Shown in pieces: positions 36,787-45,623 of a stretch of DNA of 64,000 bases (positions are counted from its first letter, which is position 1; every line of letters begins with the position of its first letter). The stretch is from Nocardioidaceae bacterium. GTDB taxonomy: Bacteria; Actinomycetota; Actinomycetes; Propionibacteriales; Nocardioidaceae. The stretch covers positions 1,103,827-1,167,826 of the forward strand of contig CP076053.1 in NCBI GenBank assembly GCA_018672315.1. The letters are read 5' to 3'. A program made the translations under genes and the position numbers. The notes under the pieces are model-generated. The model was given only the letters and a program-made list of their open reading frames with translations, made no database searches and had not been told where the DNA came from.

Positions 36787-37614
36787 CTACAGGTTGTCCA
36801 GCGTCACGATGTCGTCGATCAGCCAGCGTCCGTCGCGCTGCACCATGTCGAAGCGCACACGGTTGGCGACGGGCAGCTCCTCCTCGCCGGCGACGGTGCG
36901 GGTCTGGTCGACGAACAGCAGCACGGACGCCTCCTGCGGGGCGCCGTCCTCGAGCGGTGTGATGGCGACGATGCCCGCCGCGTACGCCTGGGCCGCCACC
37001 CGCACCTCCTGCTCGACGGCCGACTCCTCCAGCTGCTGGAACTGCGCGTCGTACTCGCGGCGGTAGGCGGGCGTCAGCCACTGGCGGGCCGCCTGTGCAT
37101 CGGCGTCGAGCTGCTCGTAGTCGTAGCCGAGCACCGCCTCGGCCGCCTGCGTCGCGGTGGCGGGCACGACCTCCCAGGCTTCCTCGAGCGCCTGCGCGTC
37201 CTCCGCCTGCTGCCCGAGCAGCACCGCGAGGACCAGCGCCACCGTCGCAGCGACACTGAGCGCCACCAGCAGCACCAGCCCGGCGCCCGTGCCGAGGAGA
37301 CGGCGCCTGGGACGGCGCGCGGCCTGCTTCCCCGACGGCTCCGTGGCCGGGTCCTGCGCCGCGGCTGCCGCGGCCGTCTCTGCCGCCTCGCGCGCCTCGA
37401 GCTCGCGGTCGAGCGTCGCGCGGCGCGTCGGGTCGAGCAGCGTCTCGGCCGCAGCGTTCAGCTCGACCAGGGTGGCGCTGTCCTTCGAGGGGTCCAGGGC
37501 CGTGACGCGGGAGGACCAGGCCGCCCGGACCTCCTCGGGCGTCGCGGAGCGCGGCACGTCCAGCACGTCGTACGCGTCCCGGGTCGGCTCCGCGGCGTTG
37601 GCGCGCCTCCTCAC
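36787..37614 (-). CDS. Mce-associated membrane protein with degenerate J-domain
   Basis: The 275-residue protein starts with a J-domain-like helix bundle (residues about 13-72: DAYDVLDVPRSATPEEVRAAW, then ELNAAAETLLDPTRRATLDR). The HPD tripeptide is replaced by DPS, so stimulation of DnaK ATPase is not expected. A Pro/Ala/Arg linker, one membrane helix (about 108-134) and an extracytoplasmic SnoaL-like Mce-associated domain follow (YRREYDAQFQQLEESAV, VRFDMVQRDGRWLIDDIVTL). The GTG at 37614 overlaps the previous stop. It is the last gene of the Mce operon. Confidence 0.8.
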   Translation of the reverse strand: MRRRANAAEPTRDAYDVLDVPRSATPEEVRAAWSSRVTALDPSKDSATLVELNAAAETLLDPTRRATLDRELEAREAAETAAAAAAQDPATEPSGKQAARRPRRRLLGTGAGLVLLVALSVAATVALVLAVLLGQQAEDAQALEEAWEVVPATATQAAEAVLGYDYEQLDADAQAARQWLTPAYRREYDAQFQQLEESAVEQEVRVAAQAYAAGIVAITPLEDGAPQEASVLLFVDQTRTVAGEEELPVANRVRFDMVQRDGRWLIDDIVTLDNL

Positions 37615-38177
37615 GAGACCACCCCGCCGGGGCCGACGCGACGGTAGTCGTTGACGCGCCACTCGCCGTCGACCTCGAACAGGTCCACCTCCCAGCGCAG
37701 GGCGCCGAGCAGCGGTGAGCCGACGACCTCCACCGAGGTGTCGGCGACGACGAGCACCGTTGCGGAGTCCGCGTCACCGGTCACCACCGCGGTGCCGGTG
37801 ACCTGTGCCTCGGAGGTCACCACGGCGTCCTCCTGCTGGTACGCCTCGAGCTCGGCCACCCGGCCGCGCCACTCCTGGGCGTAGGAGGTGGTCAGCAGCG
37901 GGACCACCGAGGCCTCGTACGCCTGGGACCGGTCGCTGGAGAAGTTGTTGGCCCGGCGGACGAACTGGGTGGCGACCTGCGAGGACGCCTCCCGACCCGC
38001 GGCGATCTCCTCGACCTGCGAGACGGTGCGGAACGACAGCACCGCGACGGTCGCTCCGACGACCAGGGCGACGGCGACCACCCCGAACGCCAGGATCCAG
38101 GGCCAGCGCGCAACACGGGGACCTCGGTCGGTCTCCGGCGTCGTCGGGCTGGTCCCCTTCCTCGGGCGGCGCCTCAC
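37611..38177 (-). CDS. Mce-associated membrane protein
   Basis: The 188-residue protein has a basic cytoplasmic start, one membrane helix (about 26-48: PWILAFGVVAVALVVGATVA) and a SnoaL/NTF2-like outer domain (RSQAYEASVVPLLTTSYAQE; WEVDLFEVDGEWRVNDYRRV). The pattern matches Mce-associated (Mas) proteins that stabilise Mce transporters in mycobacteria. The GTG overlaps the preceding mce stop (GTGA) and the end overlaps the next gene, so the tail of the operon is tightly coupled. Confidence 0.82.
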   Translation of the reverse strand: MRRRPRKGTSPTTPETDRGPRVARWPWILAFGVVAVALVVGATVAVLSFRTVSQVEEIAAGREASSQVATQFVRRANNFSSDRSQAYEASVVPLLTTSYAQEWRGRVAELEAYQQEDAVVTSEAQVTGTAVVTGDADSATVLVVADTSVEVVGSPLLGALRWEVDLFEVDGEWRVNDYRRVGPGGVVS

Positions 38178-39439
38178 TGACCCACGGGCCAGGACAGCAG
38201 GCTCTGCAGGTCCGAGCGCTGGTCGACGGGGACGCTCTTCGGGGTCCGGTCCGACATCTCGTCGCCCATGGTGAGCTCTCCGGTCTCGCTGTTGAACGAC
38301 CCGATGACCGGCGACCGCTCGCCGGCGAACGCCGCACGCGGCGCGTTCTGGGTGCCGCGAGGGTTGACGGACGGGGGCGCCGAGCACCGCGCGTTGAAGT
38401 CCATGGGGGCGTCGCCGACCTCCTGGGGCGCCCGGACGCGGGCGTTGTAGCCCTGCTCGCAGACGGGCGACTGCTGTGTCAGGACGAGCCCGAAGTGAGC
38501 GTCGCTCAGACCGGAGTTGGGGTCCTCCTCGACGACGGTGAAGCCGCCCGCCACGACGTAGGGGAAGATTACGAGGAGCTGCTCGACCCCGTCGATGTTC
38601 TGCACGACGGTGCGTCCGGTCGTCACCAGGTTGTTCAGCAGCTGGCCGAGCTGCTGCTGGTTGTTCTCGATGAACGTGCGCAACTGCCTCGAGGTGGCCG
38701 AGCCGTTGTTGATGACCTGACGCAGGTCGTCGTCGGAGTCCGCCAGGGTGGTGGAGAAGGCGGCGAGGTCGTTCGCGAAGGACCGGATCGCCGACCGCTT
38801 GTCGATCTGCGTGGACAGCACCGTGTCGGAGGTGTTGATCAGCGCGCGGGTGACCTCGAAGTTGGCGTTCGCGGTGTCGATGAAGGACGAGGACGTCTCG
38901 ATGATCCGGCCGAGGTCCGGTCCGGTCCCCTCGAAGGCGTCACCTGCCTCCATGACCGTCTGGCGGAGGTCCTGTTTGTCGACGCTGTCGACCGTGGTGA
39001 CGACGTCCTCGAGGAGCTTCGTGGTCGAGATGGGCAGCGCGGTCATGGCGCGGGGGATCTCCGACCCGGCCTCCAGGAACGGTCCGCCGTCGGACTGCGG
39101 CTGCAGCTCGACGTACTGCTCGCCGACTGCGGAGCGGCTGCCGATCAGGGCACGTGAGTTCGCCGGGATGTCGTCGTAACCGTCTTCGATGTCGAGCACG
39201 ATGTCGATGCCGCCGGGCACCAGGTTCATGGCCTTGACATCGCCGATGGTCACACCGCGGTAGGTCACCTCGGCGCCCTCGAAGGCGCCCCCGGAGTCCG
39301 CGAAGTGTGCGGTCACCGGGTAGGTGGTCGTCATGAACAGCCGGTCGAGCTGCGCGTAGCGGGCGCCGACGAAGGTCACGCCCAGCAGCGAGATGATCAC
39401 GAAGATCAAGAGCTGGACCTTGGTGCGCTGGGTGATCAC
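38174..39439 (-). CDS. MCE family protein, sixth of operon (MceF-like)
   Basis: The 421-residue substrate-tunnel subunit of an Mce lipid importer has one N-terminal membrane helix (VQLLIFVIISLLGVTFVGARYA), an MCE domain (about 40-115: TAHFADSGGAFEGAEVTYRG; SAVGEQYVELQP), a long helical region (about 150-300) and a Ser/Pro-rich C-terminal tail. The GTG start overlaps the lipoprotein stop; a longer in-frame start lies inside that gene and is rejected. Confidence 0.88.
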   Translation of the reverse strand: MITQRTKVQLLIFVIISLLGVTFVGARYAQLDRLFMTTTYPVTAHFADSGGAFEGAEVTYRGVTIGDVKAMNLVPGGIDIVLDIEDGYDDIPANSRALIGSRSAVGEQYVELQPQSDGGPFLEAGSEIPRAMTALPISTTKLLEDVVTTVDSVDKQDLRQTVMEAGDAFEGTGPDLGRIIETSSSFIDTANANFEVTRALINTSDTVLSTQIDKRSAIRSFANDLAAFSTTLADSDDDLRQVINNGSATSRQLRTFIENNQQQLGQLLNNLVTTGRTVVQNIDGVEQLLVIFPYVVAGGFTVVEEDPNSGLSDAHFGLVLTQQSPVCEQGYNARVRAPQEVGDAPMDFNARCSAPPSVNPRGTQNAPRAAFAGERSPVIGSFNSETGELTMGDEMSDRTPKSVPVDQRSDLQSLLSWPVGQ

Positions 39440-41097
39440 GGGTTGTCCACTCCCCACATCAGAAGGAACGCCAGGTCGGACTGTGGCGTGGGGTCGGTGT
39501 CGACGCTGCCGGTCGCCGCGCGCGGCAGCAGTCCACCGACCACGCCGCCGAGTCCGCCACCGCCGTTGCCGCCGCCACCGTTGCCGCCGCCGTTGCCGCC
39601 GCCACCGAGCAGGCCGGACAGGATCCCGGGGATGCCGCCGTCGTTGTCCTGCTGGAACAGCTGGAGCAGGCCGGCGCACAGCGGGTTGCGGGAACCGTTG
39701 CCGTTGGGGCCGGACACACGGTTGCAGATCTTGCGGATCTGCTTGGGTGCCAGGTCCTCACACGCGCGGGAGGTCGGGTCGCCGTTGCGGATGCAGCGAC
39801 GGATCGGGCTGAGGGTCTCGTTCACGGCACCGCCCGGGTCCTCCAGGACATCGCCGAGCCCGTCGCCGATGCCGCGAAGAGTCGCGCACAGGGGGTTGTC
39901 GCGCCCACCGACCCGCTCACAGACCCTGTCGATCTGGTTCGGGCCGAGATCGGCGCAAGCTTCGGAGAGGCCACCCCCGCTGAGGAGGCCGCTCTGCAGA
40001 CAGGCCACGACCTCGGAGACGGGCTCGTCGATCTCGGGCACGCCCGTCGGCGGGAGGTCCGGGACCACGAGGTTGGAGTAGTCCAGGTCGAGCTGGATGT
40101 CGAGGTTGACGTAGTCGCCGAATGCGATCGACCGCGCTTGGGCGGGGTTGCGTCCCACGAGCCCGTCGACGAAGGGATACGTCAGCGCTGTCGAGATGGC
40201 CTGCGGGAAGTCGTCGCCGGACTTGCGGAGCTGGGTCAGCACCGGACGCAGATTCCTCAAGGTCGCGATCGTGCCGGCCTTCGACTGGTTGATCACGCGG
40301 ACGCCCACGTCGCTGAGGCGGTCGAGCGCCTCGAGCACGCGGACGATGTCGTCGCGCTGTCCGTCGAGCGAGTTCAGCGAGGCCGGCAGCTCCTCGAGCG
40401 CGTTGATGATGGCGGGCTTCTGCTGGTTCAGCGAGATGGCGAGCTGGTTCACCGACTCCAGCGCGGTGACGATGTCGTCGCGGTTATCGTTGAGCTGACC
40501 CACGAACTGGTCGAAGGTGCTCAGCAGCTGCTTGATCTGGGGCTGGCGACCGTCCATCGCGATGTTCAGCTCGCTGAAGATCGTCTTGAGCTGTCCGACT
40601 CCACCGCCGTTGAGGATCAGCGACAGCGCGCCGAGCACCTCCTCGACCTCGGGATTGCGACCGGTCTGCGACAGCGGGATCGTGTCGCCGGTCTCGAGTT
40701 CGCCCTGCGCACCCTCCGGCGGCGGAGCCAACGAGACGAATTTCTCGCCGAGCAGGCTGGTCTGTCGGATCTCACCGAGGGCGTTGTCGGGGAGGTCGGT
40801 GTCCCTGCGGATCTCCACGGTCACGGTGGCGGTCCAGTCGTTCAGCTCGACGGCCTTGACCTTGCCGACGGTGATGTCGGCGACCTTGACAGAGGACTGC
40901 GGCACCAGGTCGAGGGCGTCGCGGAACTCGACGTCGACGGTGATGGGGTCCTCGCCGGTGTCCGCACCACCGGGCAGGGGCACCTCGTAGATCGAGAAGC
41001 CGCAGCTCGAGAGCCCGACCGCCAGGGCGGCACCGACGGCGAGCGAGCGGAGACCTCGCCGCACACCGCGACGGTTCCGTGTGGGACGTGCGCTCAC
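39436..41097 (-). CDS. MCE family lipoprotein (MceE-like)
   Basis: The 553-residue protein has a signal peptide with lipobox GLSSC (Cys32), an MCE domain (about 50-125: DALDLVPQSSVKVADITVG; TSLLGEKFVSLAP) and a helical region to about 330. Its C-terminal region is unusual. Two similar cysteine modules, ACADLGPNQIDRVCERVGG with NPLCATL and ACEDLAPKQIRKICNRVSG with NPLCAGLL, are followed by a Gly/Asn tract. Lipoprotein MceE anchors the periplasmic end of the tunnel. GTG start with 4-bp overlap. Confidence 0.88.
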   Translation of the reverse strand: MSARPTRNRRGVRRGLRSLAVGAALAVGLSSCGFSIYEVPLPGGADTGEDPITVDVEFRDALDLVPQSSVKVADITVGKVKAVELNDWTATVTVEIRRDTDLPDNALGEIRQTSLLGEKFVSLAPPPEGAQGELETGDTIPLSQTGRNPEVEEVLGALSLILNGGGVGQLKTIFSELNIAMDGRQPQIKQLLSTFDQFVGQLNDNRDDIVTALESVNQLAISLNQQKPAIINALEELPASLNSLDGQRDDIVRVLEALDRLSDVGVRVINQSKAGTIATLRNLRPVLTQLRKSGDDFPQAISTALTYPFVDGLVGRNPAQARSIAFGDYVNLDIQLDLDYSNLVVPDLPPTGVPEIDEPVSEVVACLQSGLLSGGGLSEACADLGPNQIDRVCERVGGRDNPLCATLRGIGDGLGDVLEDPGGAVNETLSPIRRCIRNGDPTSRACEDLAPKQIRKICNRVSGPNGNGSRNPLCAGLLQLFQQDNDGGIPGILSGLLGGGGNGGGNGGGGNGGGGLGGVVGGLLPRAATGSVDTDPTPQSDLAFLLMWGVDNP

Positions 41098-42293
41098 TGT
41101 CCACCTCCGATGATCCCGGCGAGCGTGGCGTCGCCGTACTGGTCGGGCCGATCCGGCGCGGCCACGCCGGCCCGGGGCAGCAGCTGCGACACGTCGTCGA
41201 GGGGCAGCGCGTCCGTCACCTGGCTCAACGGCCCCTTGATCGAGTTGCAGAGCTGGTCCCCGCCGGGCTGCTCGCGCAAGATCCCGCAGAGGCCTTGGAT
41301 CGGGTTGTTCAGCAGCATCTTGAACGGCTGGGTCAGGTTGGCGCGCGTGTCGAGCGTCCCTGCCGCGGGGTTGTAGACGAGGTACAGGTTGTTCAGCGCC
41401 AGGGGGGCGTCGGTGAGGATCGAGTCCAGGGACTCCCGCTCGTTGACCAGGATCCGCGTCAGTCGCTGGAGGCTGTCGATGTTGCTCGACAGCGACCCGC
41501 GGTTGTCCTGCACGAATCGGCGCACCTCGACCAGCGCGGTGCCCAGGTTGTCGAGGGTGGCGGCGAGGTCGTCGCGCTCTCCCTCGAGCAGGTCCGCCGC
41601 GCCCTGGAGCGAGTCGTTGAACTGACGCACCGTCTCGTCGTTGTCGGCCAGGATCTTCACGAACCGCTGCACCTGCGTGACGGTGTCGAAGAGCGCGTCC
41701 TTGTTGTTGTCCAGCGTGGTGGTCAGACCGGTGATGTCGGTGATGGTCTGGTTGATCTTGCGGCCGTTGCCGGCGAGGTTGTCGGCCGTGTTGGCGAGCA
41801 GCTTCGACAGGGGGCCCTCGCCGTCCGGTCCGGGAGCGTTCGCCCCCTGCGGGCCGATGGCGACGAGCAGGTCGTCGATGCCCTGGTAGACGTCGTCGAG
41901 CTCGAGCGGCTCGGCGGTGCGGTCGACACCCAGCTGGGCGCCGTCGGCCAGCACCGGACCGGAGCCGTCGTACGCGGGGATCATCTGGATGAAGCGGTCG
42001 CCGACGACGGCCGGGGTCACGATCACCGCGGTCGCGTCCTCGGGGAGCTTGACCGACTCGGGGTAGGACACCTCGACCTTGACCGTCGTGCCGTTGGGTT
42101 CGACGGAGTCGACGGACCCGACCGGGACACCGAGCACGCGGATGTCGGAACCCTTGTAGACCGAGATGGCGCGGTCGAAGGACAGCGTCGCCGTCTTGGT
42201 GCCCTCGCCGCCCAGGAGGAAGACCGCGAGACCCGCCACGACCGCCAGCGCGATCGCACCGGTGAGCAGCGTCGAGAGGTTGGGGAGCTTCAT
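41094..42293 (-). CDS. MCE family protein, fourth of operon (MceD-like)
   Basis: The 399-residue protein has an N-terminal membrane helix (LLTGAIALAVVAGLAVFLLG), an MCE domain (LSFDRAISVYKGSDIRVLGV; AVVGDRFIQMIP) and a long amphipathic helical region, then Cys-containing segments GLCGILREQPGGDQLCNSI. It should be one of six subunits forming the lipid tunnel outside the membrane. The ATG overlaps the upstream stop as ATGA. Confidence 0.88.
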   Translation of the reverse strand: MKLPNLSTLLTGAIALAVVAGLAVFLLGGEGTKTATLSFDRAISVYKGSDIRVLGVPVGSVDSVEPNGTTVKVEVSYPESVKLPEDATAVIVTPAVVGDRFIQMIPAYDGSGPVLADGAQLGVDRTAEPLELDDVYQGIDDLLVAIGPQGANAPGPDGEGPLSKLLANTADNLAGNGRKINQTITDITGLTTTLDNNKDALFDTVTQVQRFVKILADNDETVRQFNDSLQGAADLLEGERDDLAATLDNLGTALVEVRRFVQDNRGSLSSNIDSLQRLTRILVNERESLDSILTDAPLALNNLYLVYNPAAGTLDTRANLTQPFKMLLNNPIQGLCGILREQPGGDQLCNSIKGPLSQVTDALPLDDVSQLLPRAGVAAPDRPDQYGDATLAGIIGGGQ

Positions 42294-43294
42294 CGGTTCT
42301 GCCTCCCGAGGATCTCGCCGATCGTGCCCTCGATCGAAGGCACCGCCAGCGGGAAGTTCTGGATGATCGTGTCGAACCACGGTCCGCTGCCCAGCGTGTT
42401 GCCGAACACCCGGTAGAACGGCTCCATCAGCCGCAGGGTGCGCTCGAGGTTGCCCTGGTTCTCGAGGAGGTTGCGGACCACGGCGTCGAGGTTGTCCAGC
42501 GCCGGCTTCAGGTCGGCGCGCGACTGACGCACCAGGATCGTCAGCTCCTGGGAGAACTGGGTGGTGGAGACGAGCAGCCGGTTGATGGCCTCGCGCCGGC
42601 GGACGAGCGCGCGGAAGAGCTCATCGCCCTCCTCCATCAGCGTGATGAGGTTGTCGCCCTGGTTGGCCAGGACGGTGGATACCTCGTCGAGGTTGTTGAG
42701 CAGCGCGTTGAGCTCCTCGTCTCGCTTCGCCACGTTGATCGACAGCGCGGAGAGCCCGTCCAGCGCGCTGCGGAACTCCTCGGGCGTGTCCTCGGTGACC
42801 TGCGCGAGCGTGGTCAGCGACTCCGCGAGGTTGTCGCGGTCGATCGCCTCCGAGGTCTCGGCCAGACCCTCGAACGCCTCGATGATGTTGTAGGGCGACG
42901 AGGTGCGCGTGACGGGGATGACGGCGTCGGTCGCGAGCTCGCCCGAGCCCTCGGGGGTCAGCATCATGAAGGTCGCGCCGAGCAAGGTCTTCACGCGTAT
43001 CTCGGCGCCGGTCTGCTGACCGAAGCCCGAGGAGCTGTCGACGCGGAACTCGGCCCGGACACGGTCACCCATGAGCTCGATGCCGGTGACCTTGCCGACC
43101 CGGACGCCCGCGACGCGGACCTCGTCGCCGGAGCTGAGGCCGCCCGCCTCGGTGAAGTCGGCGTAGTAGACGTCGCCACCGCCCACCAGGGGCAGCTTGT
43201 TGGCGTTGAAGGCGGTGATCATCAGCGCGAGGAGCACCGCGATGGAGATCGCCCCGATGGTGACGGGATTGCGCTGCCGGAAGGGCTTGGCCAT
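42290..43294 (-). CDS. MCE family protein, third of operon (MceC-like)
   Basis: The 334-residue protein has a membrane helix (VTIGAISIAVLLALMITAF), an MCE domain (YYADFTEAGGLSSGDEVRVA; TLLGATFMMLTPEG) and a helical tail with no extension. It is the shortest of the six MCE subunits. The start overlaps the previous stop by one base (TGATG). Confidence 0.88.
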   Translation of the reverse strand: MAKPFRQRNPVTIGAISIAVLLALMITAFNANKLPLVGGGDVYYADFTEAGGLSSGDEVRVAGVRVGKVTGIELMGDRVRAEFRVDSSSGFGQQTGAEIRVKTLLGATFMMLTPEGSGELATDAVIPVTRTSSPYNIIEAFEGLAETSEAIDRDNLAESLTTLAQVTEDTPEEFRSALDGLSALSINVAKRDEELNALLNNLDEVSTVLANQGDNLITLMEEGDELFRALVRRREAINRLLVSTTQFSQELTILVRQSRADLKPALDNLDAVVRNLLENQGNLERTLRLMEPFYRVFGNTLGSGPWFDTIIQNFPLAVPSIEGTIGEILGRQNR

Positions 43295-44322
43295 CAGAGG
43301 TCACACCTCTCCGCGTTGATGTTGTAGTCGATCGGCACGGCGTTGTTGCCGGGCAGCTTCACGTTGCCGGTGAAGCGGCAGAGGTAGAAGTTGAAGAAGG
43401 AGCCGTAGATCGCCGTACGCCCGATCTTCTGCAGCTTGATCGGCATCACCTGCAGGGTGCGGTCGATCTCGCCGGAGTTGCGTCGGAGAGTGGCCGCGAG
43501 ACCGCGCAGCTGCTTGACGTCGGCGATCAGCGGCTGCCGGATGCCCGTGACCAGGTCGGCGGTCTCGTCGGTGAGGTCGGAGATCGAGTTCAGCGAGCCG
43601 AGGATGGCTTGCTTGTCGGAGTTCAGTCCCGTCACGAGCTCGCGCAGCCGCGTGAGCAGGTTGTCGAGCTGCTGGTCTCGGTCACCGACGGTGCGCAGGG
43701 TCTCGTTGAGGTTCGCGATGAGGTCACCGATGAGCTGGTCGCGTGAGGCCAGCTCGTTGGTGATGCCGGCGGTGTTGCTCAACAGGCTCTCGACCGTGCC
43801 GCCCTCACCCTGGAGCACCTGGATGACGTTCATCGACAGCTCGTTCACGTCGTCGGGGTTCAGCGCCGCGAACAGCGGCTTGAAGCCGTTGAAGAGCACC
43901 GTCAGGTCGAGAGCGGGCGAGGTGCGGGACATCGGCACCGTCGACCCGGCCTCGAGCGGCTGCCCTGCGTCCGACCCCTTGGTCAGCGCGATGTAGCGCT
44001 GGCCGACGAGCGTGCGGTACCGGATCTGGACGTTGGTGGTGTCGGTCATCGGCGCGGTCTTGGCGACGCTGAAGGTGACCAGGGCCTTGTCGCGGTCGAT
44101 GATCTCGGTGCCCGAGACCGTGCCGACACGGACGCCCGCGATGCGGACGTCGTCACCGCTCACGACGCCGGTGACGTCCTCGAAGACGGCCTTGAACTCC
44201 CGGGTGTCACGGAAGCTGATGTTGCCGATCGTGACAGCCAGCAGACCGGTCGCCAGGATCGTCACGATCATGAAGATCAGGAGCTTGACCAGGTCGGCGA
44301 GTGTCGCCTTGTCGAGCTTCAC
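43294..44322 (-). CDS. MCE family protein, second of operon (MceB-like)
   Basis: The 342-residue protein has a membrane helix (LLIFMIVTILATGLLAVTIG), an MCE domain (AVFEDVTGVVSGDDVRIAGV; TLVGQRYIALTKG) and a helical region. It ends CRFTGNVKLPGNNAVPIDYN and a Cys-containing tail typical of MceB. The GTG at 44322 has GGAGGTGA 5-6 nt upstream. It directly follows the TGA of an in-frame micro-ORF, so readthrough would add 25 residues. Confidence 0.88.
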   Translation of the reverse strand: MKLDKATLADLVKLLIFMIVTILATGLLAVTIGNISFRDTREFKAVFEDVTGVVSGDDVRIAGVRVGTVSGTEIIDRDKALVTFSVAKTAPMTDTTNVQIRYRTLVGQRYIALTKGSDAGQPLEAGSTVPMSRTSPALDLTVLFNGFKPLFAALNPDDVNELSMNVIQVLQGEGGTVESLLSNTAGITNELASRDQLIGDLIANLNETLRTVGDRDQQLDNLLTRLRELVTGLNSDKQAILGSLNSISDLTDETADLVTGIRQPLIADVKQLRGLAATLRRNSGEIDRTLQVMPIKLQKIGRTAIYGSFFNFYLCRFTGNVKLPGNNAVPIDYNINAERCDL

Positions 44323-44397
44323 TCAGCTCACCTCCGTGACGGCCGGGACGAGGACGGGCGGGACGACCTGCACGTCTCCGCGGTTGGTGGACGTCAT
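44323..44397 (-). CDS. Possible 24-codon micro-ORF between mceA and mceB
   Basis: ATG at 44397 overlaps the mceA stop (TGATG). It encodes 24 residues (MTSTNRGDVQVVPPVLVPAV then TEVS) and ends with TGA directly before, and in frame with, the mceB GTG. It may be a coupling peptide, the remnant of a longer MceB N-terminus broken by a stop, or chance. The product is hydrophobic and Pro/Val-rich with no recognisable domain. Confidence 0.35.
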   Translation of the reverse strand: MTSTNRGDVQVVPPVLVPAVTEVS

Positions 44398-45623
44398 CAC
44401 GAACCGCCTCGAGACAGGGGGACGTCCCATAGCTCCGCGAGGTCCGAGGAGGAGTTGAAGCGCTCCTGGAACGACACCGCGGCGCGCTTGCCGAGCGACG
44501 CGTCGTTCACGCCGTCGTCGAAGTCGGGGATCTGGCTGCGCGGGATCAGGTTGGACTGGGAGAACGCGCCGTCGACAGCCCGGTTGCACAGCTGGATCAC
44601 GTCGGGCGTCGGCTTCTGGCGAGCTCCGAAGGTCGCGCGGTCGCCCGTGGTGTAGCCCCGCGGCTGGTTCGGCAGCAGCTCGAGGTTGATGTGCAGGGTG
44701 TTGTTGCGGAACGCCTCGCCGAGCATCGGCGTCTGCTTGGTGAGCCCTCGCAGCAGGCACTGGAACTCGGGCGAGTAGAACGCGAGCAGGTCGGTCTGGC
44801 GACGGCCCAGACGAGCCGTCGTGATGAGGTTCTCGCCGTTCTCGTCGAGGAAGGTGCGCGTCGTGCCGGAGAGCTCGGCCACCTGGTCCAAGGTCGCCTG
44901 CAGCTGCTGCTCGCGCTCCTCGAGGGTGCCCGTCGTGAGGACCGTGTTGCGCAGGATGGTGCCCAGCTGGGGCGCGATGCCGGCGTACACGTCGGCCGTG
45001 CCGTCGAGGAGCCGGAGGTCCTCGATGGCCTGGGGCAACTCGGGGTTCAGGCGGGTCAGGTAGGTGTTCGCGGTGACCAGACCCTCGCCGATCATCTCGC
45101 CACGACCCTCCAGGGCCGTGGCCAGCGCGTTGAGGGTGAAGTTGATCTGCGCGGGCTCGACGGTGCGCAGCAGCGGGAACACCGACTCGAGGACGTCCTC
45201 GATCTCGGTGGGCAGCTTCGCCTGCTGGATGGTGTCGCCCGCCTGCAGCGACGGGCCACCGAGACCGTCGGTGACCTGCAGGTCGACGAACTTCTCGCCG
45301 AACAGCGTCTTCGGGAGGAGCGCCCCCTGCACGTCGGCCGGGACCTTGTCGATCTCGTCCGGGTACATGCCGAGGGTGATGGTGGCGCCCTCGTTCGTGC
45401 CCTTGACCTCGAGGACTTCACCGACGAACTTGCCACGCAGCTTGACGTCCGCCCGGCTCGGGAGCTGCAGACCGGCGCTCTCCGCCTTCAGCGTCACCTC
45501 GTCGTAGGCGGTGAACTGCTTGGTGAAGATCGCGTACGTCAGGTAGACGCCCGCCACGAGCGCCAGGATGTACGCCGCGCCGAGGACGCGGTTGCCGAAG
45601 ATCTTGCCGAAGAATGACTTCAT
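44397..45623 (-). CDS. MCE family protein, first of operon (MceA-like)
   Basis: The 408-residue protein has a membrane helix (VLGAAYILALVAGVYLTYAI), an MCE domain (KAESAGLQLPSRADVKLRGK; TLFGEKFVDLQVTDG) and a long helical region. A globular C-terminal segment follows (FYSPEFQCLLRGLTKQTPML; NLELLPNQPRGYTTGDRA), the "cholesterol uptake porter"-type end seen in many MceA proteins. The ATG overlaps the YrbE-B stop by 4 bp; the open frame above it is antisense noise inside yrbE. Confidence 0.9.
   Translation of the reverse strand: MKSFFGKIFGNRVLGAAYILALVAGVYLTYAIFTKQFTAYDEVTLKAESAGLQLPSRADVKLRGKFVGEVLEVKGTNEGATITLGMYPDEIDKVPADVQGALLPKTLFGEKFVDLQVTDGLGGPSLQAGDTIQQAKLPTEIEDVLESVFPLLRTVEPAQINFTLNALATALEGRGEMIGEGLVTANTYLTRLNPELPQAIEDLRLLDGTADVYAGIAPQLGTILRNTVLTTGTLEEREQQLQATLDQVAELSGTTRTFLDENGENLITTARLGRRQTDLLAFYSPEFQCLLRGLTKQTPMLGEAFRNNTLHINLELLPNQPRGYTTGDRATFGARQKPTPDVIQLCNRAVDGAFSQSNLIPRSQIPDFDDGVNDASLGKRAAVSFQERFNSSSDLAELWDVPLSRGGS

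Noticed and set aside
39545-39610. GC-rich near-repeats (ccgccgccgttgccgcc) as a non-coding tandem repeat or CRISPR-like array
   Set aside because: They are in frame and encode the Gly/Asn linker of the MceE-like lipoprotein; there are no spacers.
44323-44760. 145-codon minus-strand frame across the mceA-mceB junction as one gene
   Set aside because: Most of it overlaps mceA in another frame with poor composition; only the last 24 codons after the mceA stop are worth noting.
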